A stretch of 64,000 nucleotides of DNA from Streptacidiphilus rugosus AM-16 (lineage in GTDB: Bacteria > Actinomycetota > Actinomycetes > Streptomycetales > Streptomycetaceae): NCBI RefSeq assembly GCF_000744655.1, contig NZ_JQMJ01000003.1, positions 1,054,001 through 1,118,000 on the forward strand, read 5' to 3'. The position numbers and the translations under genes are program-made. A model generated the notes under the pieces. It was not told the origin of the DNA. It made no database searches and worked only from the letters and a program-made list of their open reading frames with translations. Below are positions 1 through 8,533 of the stretch, in pieces (the stretch's first letter is position 1; each line of letters opens with the position of its first letter).

Positions 1-1406
1 CACGGGCTGAGGCTGCCGCTCTCGAATCCGCCGTTGACCAGGCTGCCGCCGCCACCGCCGCCGCTGGTGGAGGTGACCGTCAGCGTGAACGTGGCCGCGT
101 GGCTGCCGGAGGCGGCCGAGCCGGTGACCGTGATCGGGTAGCTGCCGGCCGGGACCGAGGCGCCGACCGTCGCGGTCAGCGTGCTGCTGCCGCCCGCCGT
201 GACCGAGGTGGGGCTGAGCGAGAGGCTGACGCCGGAGGGCGCGCCGCTCGCGGTCAGGCTGACGCTCTGCGCGCTGCCCGAGGTGACCGCGGTGGCGACC
301 GTCGCCGTGGTCGAGCCGCCCTGCTGCACCGAGGCCGAGGCGGGGTTCAGGGCGACCGAGAAGTCGTTCTGGGTGGTTCCGCCGCCGCTGGTGAAGGGCT
401 CCATGGCGTGGCTGAAGTCCCAGGTGCCCTGGCTGATCCCGGAGCAGGTGTCCGAGCCCCCGGTGCCGGGGCAGCCGCCGTTGTCGCGTTCGAGGGCCCA
501 GAAGGAGAGCTCGGCCAGGCCCTTGCCGTTGGCCCAGTTCTCCACGTTGGCGGCGTCGGCCACGGTGGTGGTCTCGGCGGCGCCGTAGTCGTCGATGCCC
601 GGCATCATGGTGATGCCGACCATGTTCCACAGCTGCGCCGCGGACTTGGACGGGTAGAGCGAGGCGAGCTGGCTCTCCAGGCCGGTGGCCGCGTGCTCCG
701 CGTCGGTGCCCATCTCGTGGCTGGCACCGTCGTAGTAGTCGAAGGTCATGATGTTGACCACGTCGACCCTGGCGTTGTTCTGCACCGCGTTCTGCAGGAC
801 CGCGAGGCCGCTGGAGGCCAGCCCGCCGGTGGTGGTCGGAAGCGTGTAGGAGAACTGCACGGTGCGGCCGTTGCTCGCGGCCCAGGACTCGACCTGGGCG
901 ATGGCCTTGTTGCGGCGGTCGATGCCGGCGCTGTTGGTCAGCGAGTTGTCCTCGGTGTCGAGGTCGATCCTGGTGACCCCGTAGGTGGTGATCACCGACT
1001 CGTAGGCCGCGGCGATGGAGTTGACGTTGGTGCAGCTGTCGGCGATCTCGGTGCCGGTGTTGTCGGCCGTGTAGCCGCCGAAGGAGGGGACGACGTCGCC
1101 GCCGCCGGCCTGGATGGTGGAGATCTGGCTGCCGAAGGTGGAGGAGCTGATCGGCTGGCTGGTGCTGCCGTTCCAGTAGGCGGTGCACGAGCCCTTGGTG
1201 GCCGCCTGGAGGAAGGCCATGCTCAGGTACTTTGCGCCGGAACTGGCCGAAAGCGTCGCCGGGTTGTCGCTGCTGTAGGCCTCGAAGTAGGGCGAGAAGA
1301 CGTGGGCCGGCAGAGGTGTGTTCGCCGCGTGCGCCGTGGGGGACGCCGCGACCGCCAGGCCCGCGCCGAGCAGCGCGGCCGTGAGCAGGGTTCGGACTGA
1401 TCTCAT
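1..1406 (-). CDS. Secreted family 18 chitinase, 3' end outside window
   Basis: Extracellular endo-chitinase cleaving chitin into soluble chitooligosaccharides. Translation from ATG 1406 starts with a signal peptide of about 27 residues ([20 protein letters not shown], cut near AHA-AN). A GH18 barrel follows, with the catalytic motif D-L-D-T-E at about residues 148-152 (E152 the expected acid), and YLSMAF and FDYYDG strands. After a Gly/Thr-rich junction comes an Ig/FN3-like module of about 90 residues, then a poly-Gly linker and the beginning of another module (NGGFESG, typical of carbohydrate-binding modules) where the window ends. The start is fixed by GGGAG 7 nt upstream. A DasR-type palindrome sits 60 bp upstream, consistent with GlcNAc control. 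No frame break is visible in the 468 codons present. Confidence 0.92.
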   Translation of the reverse strand, partial: MRSVRTLLTAALLGAGLAVAASPTAHAANTPLPAHVFSPYFEAYSSDNPATLSASSGAKYLSMAFLQAATKGSCTAYWNGSTSQPISSSTFGSQISTIQAGGGDVVPSFGGYTADNTGTEIADSCTNVNSIAAAYESVITTYGVTRIDLDTEDNSLTNSAGIDRRNKAIAQVESWAASNGRTVQFSYTLPTTTGGLASSGLAVLQNAVQNNARVDVVNIMTFDYYDGASHEMGTDAEHAATGLESQLASLYPSKSAAQLWNMVGITMMPGIDDYGAAETTTVADAANVENWANGKGLAELSFWALERDNGGCPGTGGSDTCSGISQGTWDFSHAMEPFTSGGGTTQNDFSVALNPASASVQQGGSTTATVATAVTSGSAQSVSLTASGAPSGVSLSLSPTSVTAGGSSTLTATVGASVPAGSYPITVTGSAASGSHAATFTLTVTSTSGGGGGGSLVNGGFESGSLSP

Positions 1407-1462
1407 GCAGGACTCCCGTGGGGTGGAGTGGTGCAAGGGGACGTGTCTGGACCCTGCCAATG

Positions 1463-1478
1463 ATTGGACTAGACCAAA
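1463..1478. promoter_or_regulatory. DasR-like (dre) operator upstream of chitinase
   Basis: ATTGGACTAGACCAAA, with core TGGACTAGACCA at 1465-1476, closely fits the Streptomyces dre consensus (TGGTCTAGACCA) bound by the GntR regulator DasR and long known as repeats before chitinase genes. It lies 57 bp upstream of the chitinase ATG on the minus strand. The match is seen; the regulator is inferred. Confidence 0.75.
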
Positions 1479-1500
1479 TAACTGTCAAGAGTGTTAACAG

Positions 1501-2409
1501 TTAACGGCCGAGGCCCGCCCGGACGCTCGCCAGGCAGTCGCGGTGGGTCGGCTTCCAACCGAGCTCCGTCCTCGCCTTGCCGTTGTCCAGGCGCAGGTTG
1601 GTCGTCATCGCGACCGAGCCCAGCGGGGCGAGGGGGCGCACCAGCCACAGCGGCACGGTCATCGGCTGCGGCGTGCCGTAGGCGCTCGCGATCGCCCTCA
1701 GGTGCTCGGTCCAGCCGACGGCCTCGTCGTCGGCGATGTTGTAGGCCTGCCCGGCCCGGCCGTGGTGCAGCGCCGCGACCACCGCGCGGGCGGCGTCGGG
1801 CACGGCGGTCCAGGCGAGCCTGCGGCCGTGGTCGGCGATGCCGGGCAGCATCCGCTTGCGCAGCATCGGCACCACCAGCTGGTCGGTGACCCCCGGCCCG
1901 TAGAACAGGCCGAAGCGCAGCGCGACGCCCTCCATGCCCTCCGCGTTCAGCATCAGCTGTTCCTTGACCCGCATCGCCCCGACGTGGCGCTCCAGCTCCG
2001 GGCTCGCACCGGGCGGGCCGAACAGGTCCACGTCCTCGACCAGCGGGCGGTCGCCGTGGTCCCCGTAGCCGTAACCGAACATCATCGACTCGGCCACCAG
2101 CCTGCGCGCACCTGTCGCCCGGGCGGCCTCGATCAGGTTCGGGGTGCCGAGGCGGCGCAGCACGTCGGTGGGCTCCATGTCCGCATGCCGAGTCAGCTTC
2201 TTGCCGCTCAGACCGGTCGCCGCGTGCACGACGGCGTCGAACCTCAGCCCCTCGACCGCGCGCAGCACCGCGTCGCGGTCGAGCAGATCGGCGCGCAGGT
2301 CGTTGCCCGCGCCGCGGCCGAGCGTGGCGACCTCCTGCCCGTCGGCGCGCAGCGCCGCCACGATCTGCTGCCCCAGAACCCCGCTGCCACCGGCCAGTAG
2401 CACGCGCAT
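1501..2409 (-). CDS. NAD-dependent epimerase/dehydratase (SDR extended)
   Basis: 302-residue Rossmann-fold protein of the extended SDR/NAD-dependent epimerase family. The N-terminus MRVLLAGGSGVLGQQIV is the glycine-rich nucleotide-binding loop (GGSGVLG). The middle holds the substrate face, and the usual YxxxK catalytic pair is not obvious, so this may be an atypical member with an unassigned substrate. ATG 2409 is preceded by GAGGAGG at good spacing. It is transcribed divergently from the MerR gene at 2565, an arrangement often seen when the MerR protein controls its neighbour. Substrate and pathway cannot be given. Confidence 0.8.
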   Translation of the reverse strand: MRVLLAGGSGVLGQQIVAALRADGQEVATLGRGAGNDLRADLLDRDAVLRAVEGLRFDAVVHAATGLSGKKLTRHADMEPTDVLRRLGTPNLIEAARATGARRLVAESMMFGYGYGDHGDRPLVEDVDLFGPPGASPELERHVGAMRVKEQLMLNAEGMEGVALRFGLFYGPGVTDQLVVPMLRKRMLPGIADHGRRLAWTAVPDAARAVVAALHHGRAGQAYNIADDEAVGWTEHLRAIASAYGTPQPMTVPLWLVRPLAPLGSVAMTTNLRLDNGKARTELGWKPTHRDCLASVRAGLGR

Positions 2410-2564
2410 GACTGCCTCCTCGTCCGTTCCTCCGTACGTCTTCCCGCCCGTTCACAGAGGAGACAGGGCGGGCCCGCGAAACGTGACATCGGGCGGAGAG
2501 GATCTTTCGGACCGGTGGAACGGCTTGACCCTGACACAGTGGGAGGCTCTGCACTGGAGGGGTC

Positions 2565-3416
2565 ATGTTCACCATCGGAGACTTCGCCGCCTACGGCCAG
2601 GTGTCGGTCCGCATGCTGCGTCACTACGACGCGCTCGGGCTGCTGCGTCCCGCCCGCGTCGACCCCTGCAGCGGCTACCGCTACTACGAGGCGACGCAGC
2701 TGTCCCGGCTCAACCGCATCATCGCGCTCAAGGATCTCGGCTTCAGCCTGCAGCAGGTCGGCGAGGTGCTGGACGCGAGGATCGGCGCGGAGGAGCTGCG
2801 CGGCATGCTCCGGCTGCGGCGGGCCGAGCTGGCGGAGACCGTCGCGAGCGCGACGGCCCGGCTGGCCCAGGTCGAGGCGAGGCTCCGGACCATCGAAAGC
2901 GAGGGCGCGATGCCCACCGACGAGGTCGTTCTCAAGTCCCTTCCCGCCGCCCGCCTGGCCGTGCTGACCGGCACCGCCGAGAGCTTCGACCCGCGCCACG
3001 TCGGGCCGGTGATCTCTCCGCTCTACCGCAGGCTGCACGAGCTGCTCACCGCCGCGAACGTGCCGGTCACCGGCCCGGACATCGCCTGGTACGAGCAGGC
3101 CGCGCCGGAGCTCGGCGAGCCGATCGTGGTACACGCGGGCGTCCAGGTCGCCCTCGACCCCGGCCCGCTGCCGGGCGGCGGCGACGCCGAGGTGGTGGAG
3201 CTGCCCGCCGTCGCGCGGGCCGCGACGATCGTCCACCGCGGCGACATGGACCAGGTGCTCGGCAGCGTGCAGACCCTGGCCCGCTGGATCGAGTCCGGCG
3301 GCCACCGGGCCGACCGGCTGGGCCGGGAGCTCTACCTGAACTCCTGCGGCCCCCGGTCGGAATGGGTCACGGAGATCCAGTGGCCGCTGGTGGTCAGTCC
3401 CGTTCCCGAGGGCTGA
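2565..3416 (+). CDS. MerR-family regulator with GyrI-like effector domain
   Basis: 283-residue transcriptional regulator. Residues 1-70 form the MerR winged helix (MFTIGDFAAYGQVSVRMLRH, then GLLRPARVD and YRYYEATQ), followed by a dimerisation coiled coil (about 75-118). A C-terminal domain of about 150 residues resembles the GyrI/BmrR-like ligand-binding fold, the layout of multidrug-sensing MerR proteins. ATG 2565 has GGAGGGG 4 nt upstream. It faces away from the epimerase gene across 155 bp that could hold its operator. Its last 23 bp overlap the 3' end of the convergent membrane-protein gene. Ligand unknown. Confidence 0.88.
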   Translation: MFTIGDFAAYGQVSVRMLRHYDALGLLRPARVDPCSGYRYYEATQLSRLNRIIALKDLGFSLQQVGEVLDARIGAEELRGMLRLRRAELAETVASATARLAQVEARLRTIESEGAMPTDEVVLKSLPAARLAVLTGTAESFDPRHVGPVISPLYRRLHELLTAANVPVTGPDIAWYEQAAPELGEPIVVHAGVQVALDPGPLPGGGDAEVVELPAVARAATIVHRGDMDQVLGSVQTLARWIESGGHRADRLGRELYLNSCGPRSEWVTEIQWPLVVSPVPEG

Positions 3417-4809
3417 TCCGGGGGCTGCGGGTCAGCGTCCGGTGGTAGGGCCCGACGAGTTCGCGGTGCCACCATGCGCCGGAGGCACGCCGTTCGGCGC
3501 GGGTGGTGAAGCGGTAGCGGTAGAGCGTCGCCCGGACCTGGACGGGCGGCGCGCCGCCGAAGGGGTCGCCGTTCCTGCGCAGCAGCCGCAGCGTCGCGGG
3601 GTCCGCCGCCAGCAGCCTGCGCAGCAGCGGCCCCAGCCACGGCCCGGCGTAGCCGGGGTTGAGCGCGGCGAACCACATCAGCCAGTCCAGGCGCAGGTGG
3701 TAGGGGGCGAACTGCCGGGGCCTGCGGTGCGGGTCGCCCGGTTTGCCGGGGAACTCGTAGGCCAGCCAGGTGCGCCCGTCCACGGTGCCCTCCAGCACGA
3801 CCTCGTGGCGCAACCGGGTCACGCTGCCGAACGCGCCGTAGGTGTTGACCAGGTGGAGCGAGTCGAAGGAGCGGTTCATCACCTGGCGCGAGGAGAGCAG
3901 ATTGCGCGCCGGACGGTAACTCAGCACGAGCACGAGTGCCGCGTAGGCGAGGGCGGCCGCCTGGAACCAGAGCGGGCCGGCGGGGTACGCGCGCTCGGTC
4001 CCGCTGCTGACCGCGCCGAGCGCCAGCGTGATCGTCAGCCAGTTCAGCCAGGCGAAGTTGCCCGACAGCACCAGCCATAGCTGGGTGACCACGACCAGCC
4101 CCGCGGCGACCGTCGCGCCCGGCTGCGGCAGGAAGAGAGCGAACGGAGCGCCGAGCTGCACGACGTGGTTGGCCCCGGCCTCCACCCGGTGCAGCGGCCG
4201 GGGCAGGTGGTGGAACCACCAGCTGAGCGGCCCCGGCATCGGCTGCGTCTCGTGGTGGTAGTAGAGGCAGGTCAGCTCACGCCAGCAGCGGTCCCCGCGC
4301 AGCTTGATCAGGCCCGCGCCCACCTCGACCCGGAACAGGATCCAGCGGATCAGCAGCAGCGTCGTGAACGGCGGTGCGACCTCGGCGTTGCCCAGGAAGA
4401 CGGCCAGCGCGCCCGTCTCCAGCAGCAGCGACTCCCAGCCGAAGGAGTACCAGGTCTGGCCCACGTTGACGATCGAGAGGTAGAGCGCCCAGAGCAGGAA
4501 CCAGCCGAGCATCGCCGCCCACAGCGGCACCGCGTCCCCCGCCCCGGCGGCCACCGCCGCGGCGAGCGCGCAGCCGGTCCAGGCGACGCCGGCGAACAGC
4601 CGGTCGGAGAAGCCCCAGTGGAACAGCGAGGGGGCCTCCCGCCAACCGCGCCGGGCCAGAAAGCGCGGCACCGGCAGCAGCCCGTGCTCGCCGATCAGCG
4701 CCCGGCCCTGGCGCGCCGCGGCGAGGAAGCCGACGAGATAGACGCCCGCGAGCGCGCGCTGGAACAGCAGCCTGCCCAGCCAGTACCCGGACGCGTCCAA
4801 CCAGCGCAT
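3394..4809 (-). CDS. Lipase maturation factor family membrane protein
   Basis: 471-residue polytopic membrane protein resembling lipase maturation factor 1. It has about 8-10 hydrophobic segments (for example LFQRALAGVYLVGFLAA near residue 20, and LLLIRWILFRVEVGAGLIKL near 155). It carries the family signature region around residues 150-200, with WRELTCLYYHHETQPMPGPL and a following HHLP. The C-terminal 170 residues are soluble. The human homologue helps lipases fold in the ER; the bacterial role is not established. The start ATG 4809 is the first in frame. It converges with the MerR gene, overlapping by 23 bp. Confidence 0.85.
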   Translation of the reverse strand: MRWLDASGYWLGRLLFQRALAGVYLVGFLAAARQGRALIGEHGLLPVPRFLARRGWREAPSLFHWGFSDRLFAGVAWTGCALAAAVAAGAGDAVPLWAAMLGWFLLWALYLSIVNVGQTWYSFGWESLLLETGALAVFLGNAEVAPPFTTLLLIRWILFRVEVGAGLIKLRGDRCWRELTCLYYHHETQPMPGPLSWWFHHLPRPLHRVEAGANHVVQLGAPFALFLPQPGATVAAGLVVVTQLWLVLSGNFAWLNWLTITLALGAVSSGTERAYPAGPLWFQAAALAYAALVLVLSYRPARNLLSSRQVMNRSFDSLHLVNTYGAFGSVTRLRHEVVLEGTVDGRTWLAYEFPGKPGDPHRRPRQFAPYHLRLDWLMWFAALNPGYAGPWLGPLLRRLLAADPATLRLLRRNGDPFGGAPPVQVRATLYRYRFTTRAERRASGAWWHRELVGPYHRTLTRSPRISPRERD

Positions 4810-4867
4810 GCCTTCACTCTGCCGCAGCGGGCGGCCGATGCCGCCCGCAGGCGCGGGCGCGATCGGA

Positions 4868-4950
4868 TGAACGGCGACCGCGGCGACCGGACGGCGGTGA
4901 CCGGACGGCGGCGACCGGACCGCGGTGACCGGACGGCGGCGACCGGGCGG
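4868..4950. repeat. Imperfect tandem repeats of CGGCGACCGGA type
   Basis: Between the membrane-protein gene and the LysE gene, six to seven imperfect copies of a roughly 12-bp unit (CGGCGACCGGAC / CGGTGACCGGAC) run in tandem, followed by GGCCGGTCGGCCGGTCGG repeats to about 4990. No coding potential fits. Probably slippage-derived intergenic DNA; a function is not evident. Confidence 0.7.
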
Positions 4951-5033
4951 GGGCCGGACGGCCAGCCGGTCGGCCGGTCGGCCGGTCGGGAAACCATTCG
5001 CGTTCCGCCCCTGCCCCGGTCTAGCGTCGAGGG

Positions 5034-5696
5034 ATGCCGCCCACCGACCGCCTGCTCGCCTTCGTCGCCCTCGCGACGGTCATCATCGTGATCCCCGGCC
5101 CGAGCGTGCTCTTCGTCCTCGGCCGGGCGCTGGCCCACGGCCGCAGGACCGCGCTGCTCAGCGTGGTCGGCAACACCCTCGGCTCGCTGCTGCTGGTGGG
5201 CGGGATCGCGCTCGGTCTCGGCCCGCTGCTCGCCGGTTCCGCGCTCGCGCTCACCGCGCTCAAGCTCGGCGGGGCGAGCTATCTGGTGTACCTGGGCGTC
5301 AAGGCCTACCGGCACCGCGGCACGCTCGTCGCGGCCTTCGAGGCCGTCGCCCCGGCGGAAGGCGTCGCCGCCCCGCGCGGCGATCTGCGGACCCTCGGCG
5401 AGGGGCTCGTCGTCGGCGTGAGCAACCCGAAGACGCTGGTCTTCTACGCCGCCGTGCTGCCCCAGTTCGTCGCGCGCGGCGAGGGCACGGCGCCGGTTCC
5501 GCTGCAACTGCTGGTGCTCGGGCTGATCTTCAACCTCATCGCGCTGACCTGTGACTCCGCCTGGGGCCTGGCCTCCTCCGCGGCGCGCTCCTGGTTCGCC
5601 CGCTCGCCGCGCCGGCTGCGCGCCGTCGGCGGCGCCGGCGGCCTGGCGATGATCGGCCTCGGCGTCACCGTGGCCGCCACCGGCCGCACCGACTGA
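5034..5696 (+). CDS. LysE-family amino-acid/metabolite exporter
   Basis: 220-residue inner-membrane exporter of the LysE/RhtB superfamily. The N-terminal segment IVIPGPSVLFVLGRAL carries the hallmark PGP motif after the first helix. GGASYLVYLGVKAYR (about residues 78-92) is the conserved loop after helix 3, and VGVSNPKTLVFY (about 128) is the family motif in the second half. About six membrane helices are visible. A TAGCGT -10 box lies 7 nt before ATG 5034 and there is no separated Shine-Dalgarno, so the mRNA is probably leaderless. Substrate is unknown. Confidence 0.88.
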   Translation: MPPTDRLLAFVALATVIIVIPGPSVLFVLGRALAHGRRTALLSVVGNTLGSLLLVGGIALGLGPLLAGSALALTALKLGGASYLVYLGVKAYRHRGTLVAAFEAVAPAEGVAAPRGDLRTLGEGLVVGVSNPKTLVFYAAVLPQFVARGEGTAPVPLQLLVLGLIFNLIALTCDSAWGLASSAARSWFARSPRRLRAVGGAGGLAMIGLGVTVAATGRTD

Positions 5697-5765
5697 AGGA
5701 ACCCGTCTCCCGGATCGGCGCGAAACCCCCTCGACACCGCGCCGCCGCTGGCTACGCTTACCCCC

Positions 5766-5795
5766 ATGCGCACGCATCTCTCCGGACCGCACTGA
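5766..5795 (+). CDS. Candidate 9-residue leader peptide upstream of MFS gene
   Basis: A TACGCT -10 box (5753-5758) places a transcription start at or just before ATG 5766, which opens MRTHLSGPH followed by TGA. The transcript then runs about 146 nt to the MFS start at 5942. A promoter aimed exactly at this ATG suggests a translated leader that could attenuate the transporter gene. No regulatory codon run (such as Cys or Trp repeats) is present, so the signal is unclear. This is inference from spacing alone. Confidence 0.35.
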   Translation: MRTHLSGPH

Positions 5796-5941
5796 CGGAC
5801 CCCGCCGCCGCGAACGCAGGACGTGACCTGACGCCGTCCTGACTCCTCGCGGTGGTGCGCCCTGCCATGTCACGCCGTGTTCTCGGCGTGGGCAGCCCCG
5901 TCCCTCGTGCCGTGCACCACGTCTCTTTCCGGAGAACTGCC

Positions 5942-7639
5942 ATGTCCCGCCCCGCCCGGGGCGGCGCGTCGTCGTACCGCGCCGTCCTCGCCCTGCCGCA
6001 TGCCCGCGGCCTCTTCCTCGCCGGTTCGCTCGCCCGGCTCCCCTACGGTCTGCTGTCCCTCCCGTTGCTGCTCGCGCTCCGCCATGGGGTCGGCTCCTAT
6101 GCCGGCGCCAGCACGGCCTTCGGTGCGTTCGGCCTGGTCAGTGCGGTGCTCGCGCCGTACAGGGCCCGCCTGGTCGAACGCCGCCCTGCGGCGCTGCCCT
6201 GGCTGGCGTTCGGCTTCGCGGCCGTGCTCGCCGCCGTCGCGCTGCTCGCCGCGCAGACGCGACTGCCGCAGGACGCCGCCGTCTTGCTCGCCGTACTGGC
6301 CGGTGCGCTGCCGCCGCCGGTTGGCCCGCTGCTGCGGGCCCGCTGGAGCGAGATGTCGGCGGGCGAGGCGCAGCGGCAGGCCGCGCTGAGCCTGGACACC
6401 GTCGCCGAGTCGACCATCTTCGCCGCCGGACCGCTGCTGGCGAGCGCGCTGCTGGCGGTGGGCACGGCGTCCACGGCGCTCGGCGTCTGCGCCGCCGTCC
6501 TGGTCGTCGGCTTCGTCGCGCTCTCGTTCCAGCTCGCTTCCCTCCCGGTCGCCCGCACCCGACCGGCCGATCCGCTCGTCCAGGTCCGCGGCGCTCGGGC
6601 CCGCGTCCCCTTCCGCTCCGGTGGGTTCCTCACGGTGCTGGCCGTGGTCCTCGCGGTCGGCTGGGCCGTGGCGATGGCGGAGCTGGCGGCCGTCGCCGCC
6701 TGGGGGCCGACCGTCTCCGGGCCGCTGCTGGCACTCCTCTCCGTCGGCGGCGTCCTGGGTGGGCTGCTCTACGGACGCCGCAGCTGGCGCTGGTCGCCGC
6801 GCAGCAGGCTGGTGGCGCTGGGCGCGGCCGGCGCCCTCTGCCATGCGCTGCCGGTGCTGCTCTTCGCGCCGGGCGGCGCGGCGGTCGCCCTGTTCTGCGC
6901 GGGCGCGGTGACGGACGCGGCGCTGATCACCGGCTACCTGCTGGTCGAGGAGCTGGTCCCGGAGGGCGCCCGCGCCGAGGGCCTGGCCTGGGTCAACACC
7001 TGCTTCAACCTCGGTGTCGCCCTGGGCTCCAGCGCCGGTGGCCTGGTCCTCGGCACCCCCGCGGGCCCGCGCGGAGTCCTGGTCCTCGGGGCCGTCGGCG
7101 CGGCGCTGCCCGTGCTCGCCGCCGTGTGCGTCCGGTCCCTCCGCGCCGCGGCCGTGCGCGCTGTGGACGCCGTCCGCCTGCCGAAATCCGGTGGACAGGG
7201 CGGGAGGGCGGCAGAGACTGGGCTCATGACTACGCATCAGGCCCAACCCGCGCCGGTCGACCTCCACGCCGCCCTCGCCACCTTCGACGCGCTGTGGAGC
7301 CCGCGCATCGTCGCGGCCGTCAACGACTACGACGTGCGCATCGCCAAGGTCCAGGGACAGTACGTCTGGCACTCGCACGCCGACACCGACGAGTTCTTCC
7401 TCGTCATCGACGGTGAGCTCACCATCGGCCTGCGCGAGCCGGACGCCGCCGAGCGCACGGTCACCCTGACACGGGGCTCCGTCTTCGTGGTGCCGCGCGG
7501 CGTGGAGCACCGCCCCGAGTCGGCGGCCGGGGCCGCGATCCTCATGTTCGAGCCGACCGGGACGCTCTCCTCCGGGGACTTCGAGGGCGCGATCCCCGAC
7601 CACATCGACTCGACCACCGGGCACGCCCTCACCGGCTGA
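5942..7639 (+). CDS. MFS transporter with in-frame C-terminal cupin
   Basis: 565-residue open frame. Residues 1-410 are a 12-helix major-facilitator transporter (helices such as GLLSLPLLLALRHGV near 35 and VLAVVLAVGWAVAMAELAAV near 235), probably an exporter. ATG 5942 is chosen because GGAG lies 7 nt upstream; the longer frame from 5852 has no site. After a low-complexity stretch (KSGGQGGRAAET) the frame continues without a stop into a complete cupin beginning at an internal ATG, 7226. The junction looks like read-through intergenic DNA rather than a designed linker, and the cupin has its own promoter. It could be a recent fusion by stop loss or a sequencing artefact. Confidence 0.8.
   Translation: MSRPARGGASSYRAVLALPHARGLFLAGSLARLPYGLLSLPLLLALRHGVGSYAGASTAFGAFGLVSAVLAPYRARLVERRPAALPWLAFGFAAVLAAVALLAAQTRLPQDAAVLLAVLAGALPPPVGPLLRARWSEMSAGEAQRQAALSLDTVAESTIFAAGPLLASALLAVGTASTALGVCAAVLVVGFVALSFQLASLPVARTRPADPLVQVRGARARVPFRSGGFLTVLAVVLAVGWAVAMAELAAVAAWGPTVSGPLLALLSVGGVLGGLLYGRRSWRWSPRSRLVALGAAGALCHALPVLLFAPGGAAVALFCAGAVTDAALITGYLLVEELVPEGARAEGLAWVNTCFNLGVALGSSAGGLVLGTPAGPRGVLVLGAVGAALPVLAAVCVRSLRAAAVRAVDAVRLPKSGGQGGRAAETGLMTTHQAQPAPVDLHAALATFDALWSPRIVAAVNDYDVRIAKVQGQYVWHSHADTDEFFLVIDGELTIGLREPDAAERTVTLTRGSVFVVPRGVEHRPESAAGAAILMFEPTGTLSSGDFEGAIPDHIDSTTGHALTG
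7226..7639 (+). CDS. Cupin-domain protein, alternative independent start inside MFS frame
   Basis: 137-residue cupin (single beta-barrel) starting MTTHQAQPAPVDLHA. The metal-binding motif is HSHADTDEFFLVIDGELTIG, with the second half RGSVFVVPRGVEHRP giving the last histidine. TGGACA (7192-7197) and GAGACT (7214-7219), spaced 16 bp, lie 6 nt before ATG 7226, a good leaderless promoter. I therefore believe the cupin is, or was, a separate gene even though the frame is open from the MFS gene. Enzymatic role unknown. It overlaps the convergent IMPase-like gene by 11 bp. Confidence 0.65.
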   Translation: MTTHQAQPAPVDLHAALATFDALWSPRIVAAVNDYDVRIAKVQGQYVWHSHADTDEFFLVIDGELTIGLREPDAAERTVTLTRGSVFVVPRGVEHRPESAAGAAILMFEPTGTLSSGDFEGAIPDHIDSTTGHALTG

Positions 7640-8426
7640 CGGGGGCCAGCAGTCCCTGCAGTGCGGGATGCAGACCGGGGCCGGCGACCAGGACGCTCTC
7701 CGCGCCCGCCCGCCACGGCCTGCCCCGCACGTCCGTCACCAGCGCGCCCGCCTCCCTGGCGATCAGCGCGCCCGCCAGCAGGTTGGCGTCGTCGCGGCCG
7801 AACTCCCAGAACGCGTCCAGCCGTCCGGCGGCGGTGTCGGCCAGCTGCCAGGCGGTCGGGCCGAGGTTGCGTACCGCCGCGACGGCCGGAAGCACCGCCG
7901 TCAGCGCCCGTCCGGCCGGCTCGGCGGCCTCCGGCTGGGTGGCGCCGAGGAACGGCGGGTGGCTGGTCGCCACGACGGCCAACTGCGGGTCGGTCTTCGC
8001 GGACGGCGCGACGGCCGCACCGTTCCGCGTCGCACCCGCTCCGGCGGCGGCGAGGTAGGTCTCGCCGAGCAGCGGCGCGTGCAGCGCGGCCGCCACCGGC
8101 TCACCGTCCTTGACCAGGGCCAGGCTCACGCAGAACTGCGGCAGGTGCTGCAGGAACTGCACCGCGCCGTCGACGGCGTCCACCACCCAGACCTCGCCGG
8201 ACTCCGGCAGCCTGGTCTCCATCTCGTCCGCCCACGGCGTGCCGGGCCGCAGCGGATCCAGGCGCCGGTGCAGGATCGCGACCGCGGGGGCCTCCAACGC
8301 GTCGAACGCCCGCCGGTATCCGGCGAGATCGGCGGCGGGTGCGGGCCGGGGAGTGGCCAGCAGCAGCGCGCCGACCTCCTCCGCGGCGGCGGCCATGGTG
8401 GGAAGCAGTTCCTGGACGTCGGACAT
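7629..8426 (-). CDS. Inositol monophosphatase-family phosphatase
   Basis: 265-residue member of the Mg2+-dependent IMPase/FBPase superfamily. The metal loop reads WVVDAVDGAVQFL where the canonical form is DPIDGTxNF, keeping the two aspartates and glycine. An upstream WADEM takes the place of the usual GEES. A C-terminal aspartate-containing FGRDDANLLAGALIAREAG corresponds to the third metal site. These changes suggest altered substrate or activity. ATG 8426 is preferred over the upstream frame because AGGAG precedes it by 7 nt. It is divergent from the Lrp-type regulator, with 107 bp between starts. Confidence 0.8.
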   Translation of the reverse strand: MSDVQELLPTMAAAAEEVGALLLATPRPAPAADLAGYRRAFDALEAPAVAILHRRLDPLRPGTPWADEMETRLPESGEVWVVDAVDGAVQFLQHLPQFCVSLALVKDGEPVAAALHAPLLGETYLAAAGAGATRNGAAVAPSAKTDPQLAVVATSHPPFLGATQPEAAEPAGRALTAVLPAVAAVRNLGPTAWQLADTAAGRLDAFWEFGRDDANLLAGALIAREAGALVTDVRGRPWRAGAESVLVAGPGLHPALQGLLAPVSR

Positions 8427-8533
8427 GCGCGCTCCTGAGGGAAGGAAGGGGGCGGGGTCGCCGGCGTCCATCCTTCGCCGGGTCGCCCGGCCCGGGCCGA
8501 CGCAGCGGGCCTGGATGAGCGAAACTGTCCGTC

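Noticed and set aside
99-1400. Plus-strand open frames over the chitinase gene
   Set aside because: Gly/Arg/Val-rich shadow of a clear GH18 chitinase on the minus strand with signal peptide, Shine-Dalgarno and DasR-like site.
4868-4990. CRISPR-like array
   Set aside because: Units are short, imperfect and contiguous with no spacers; simple tandem repeat.
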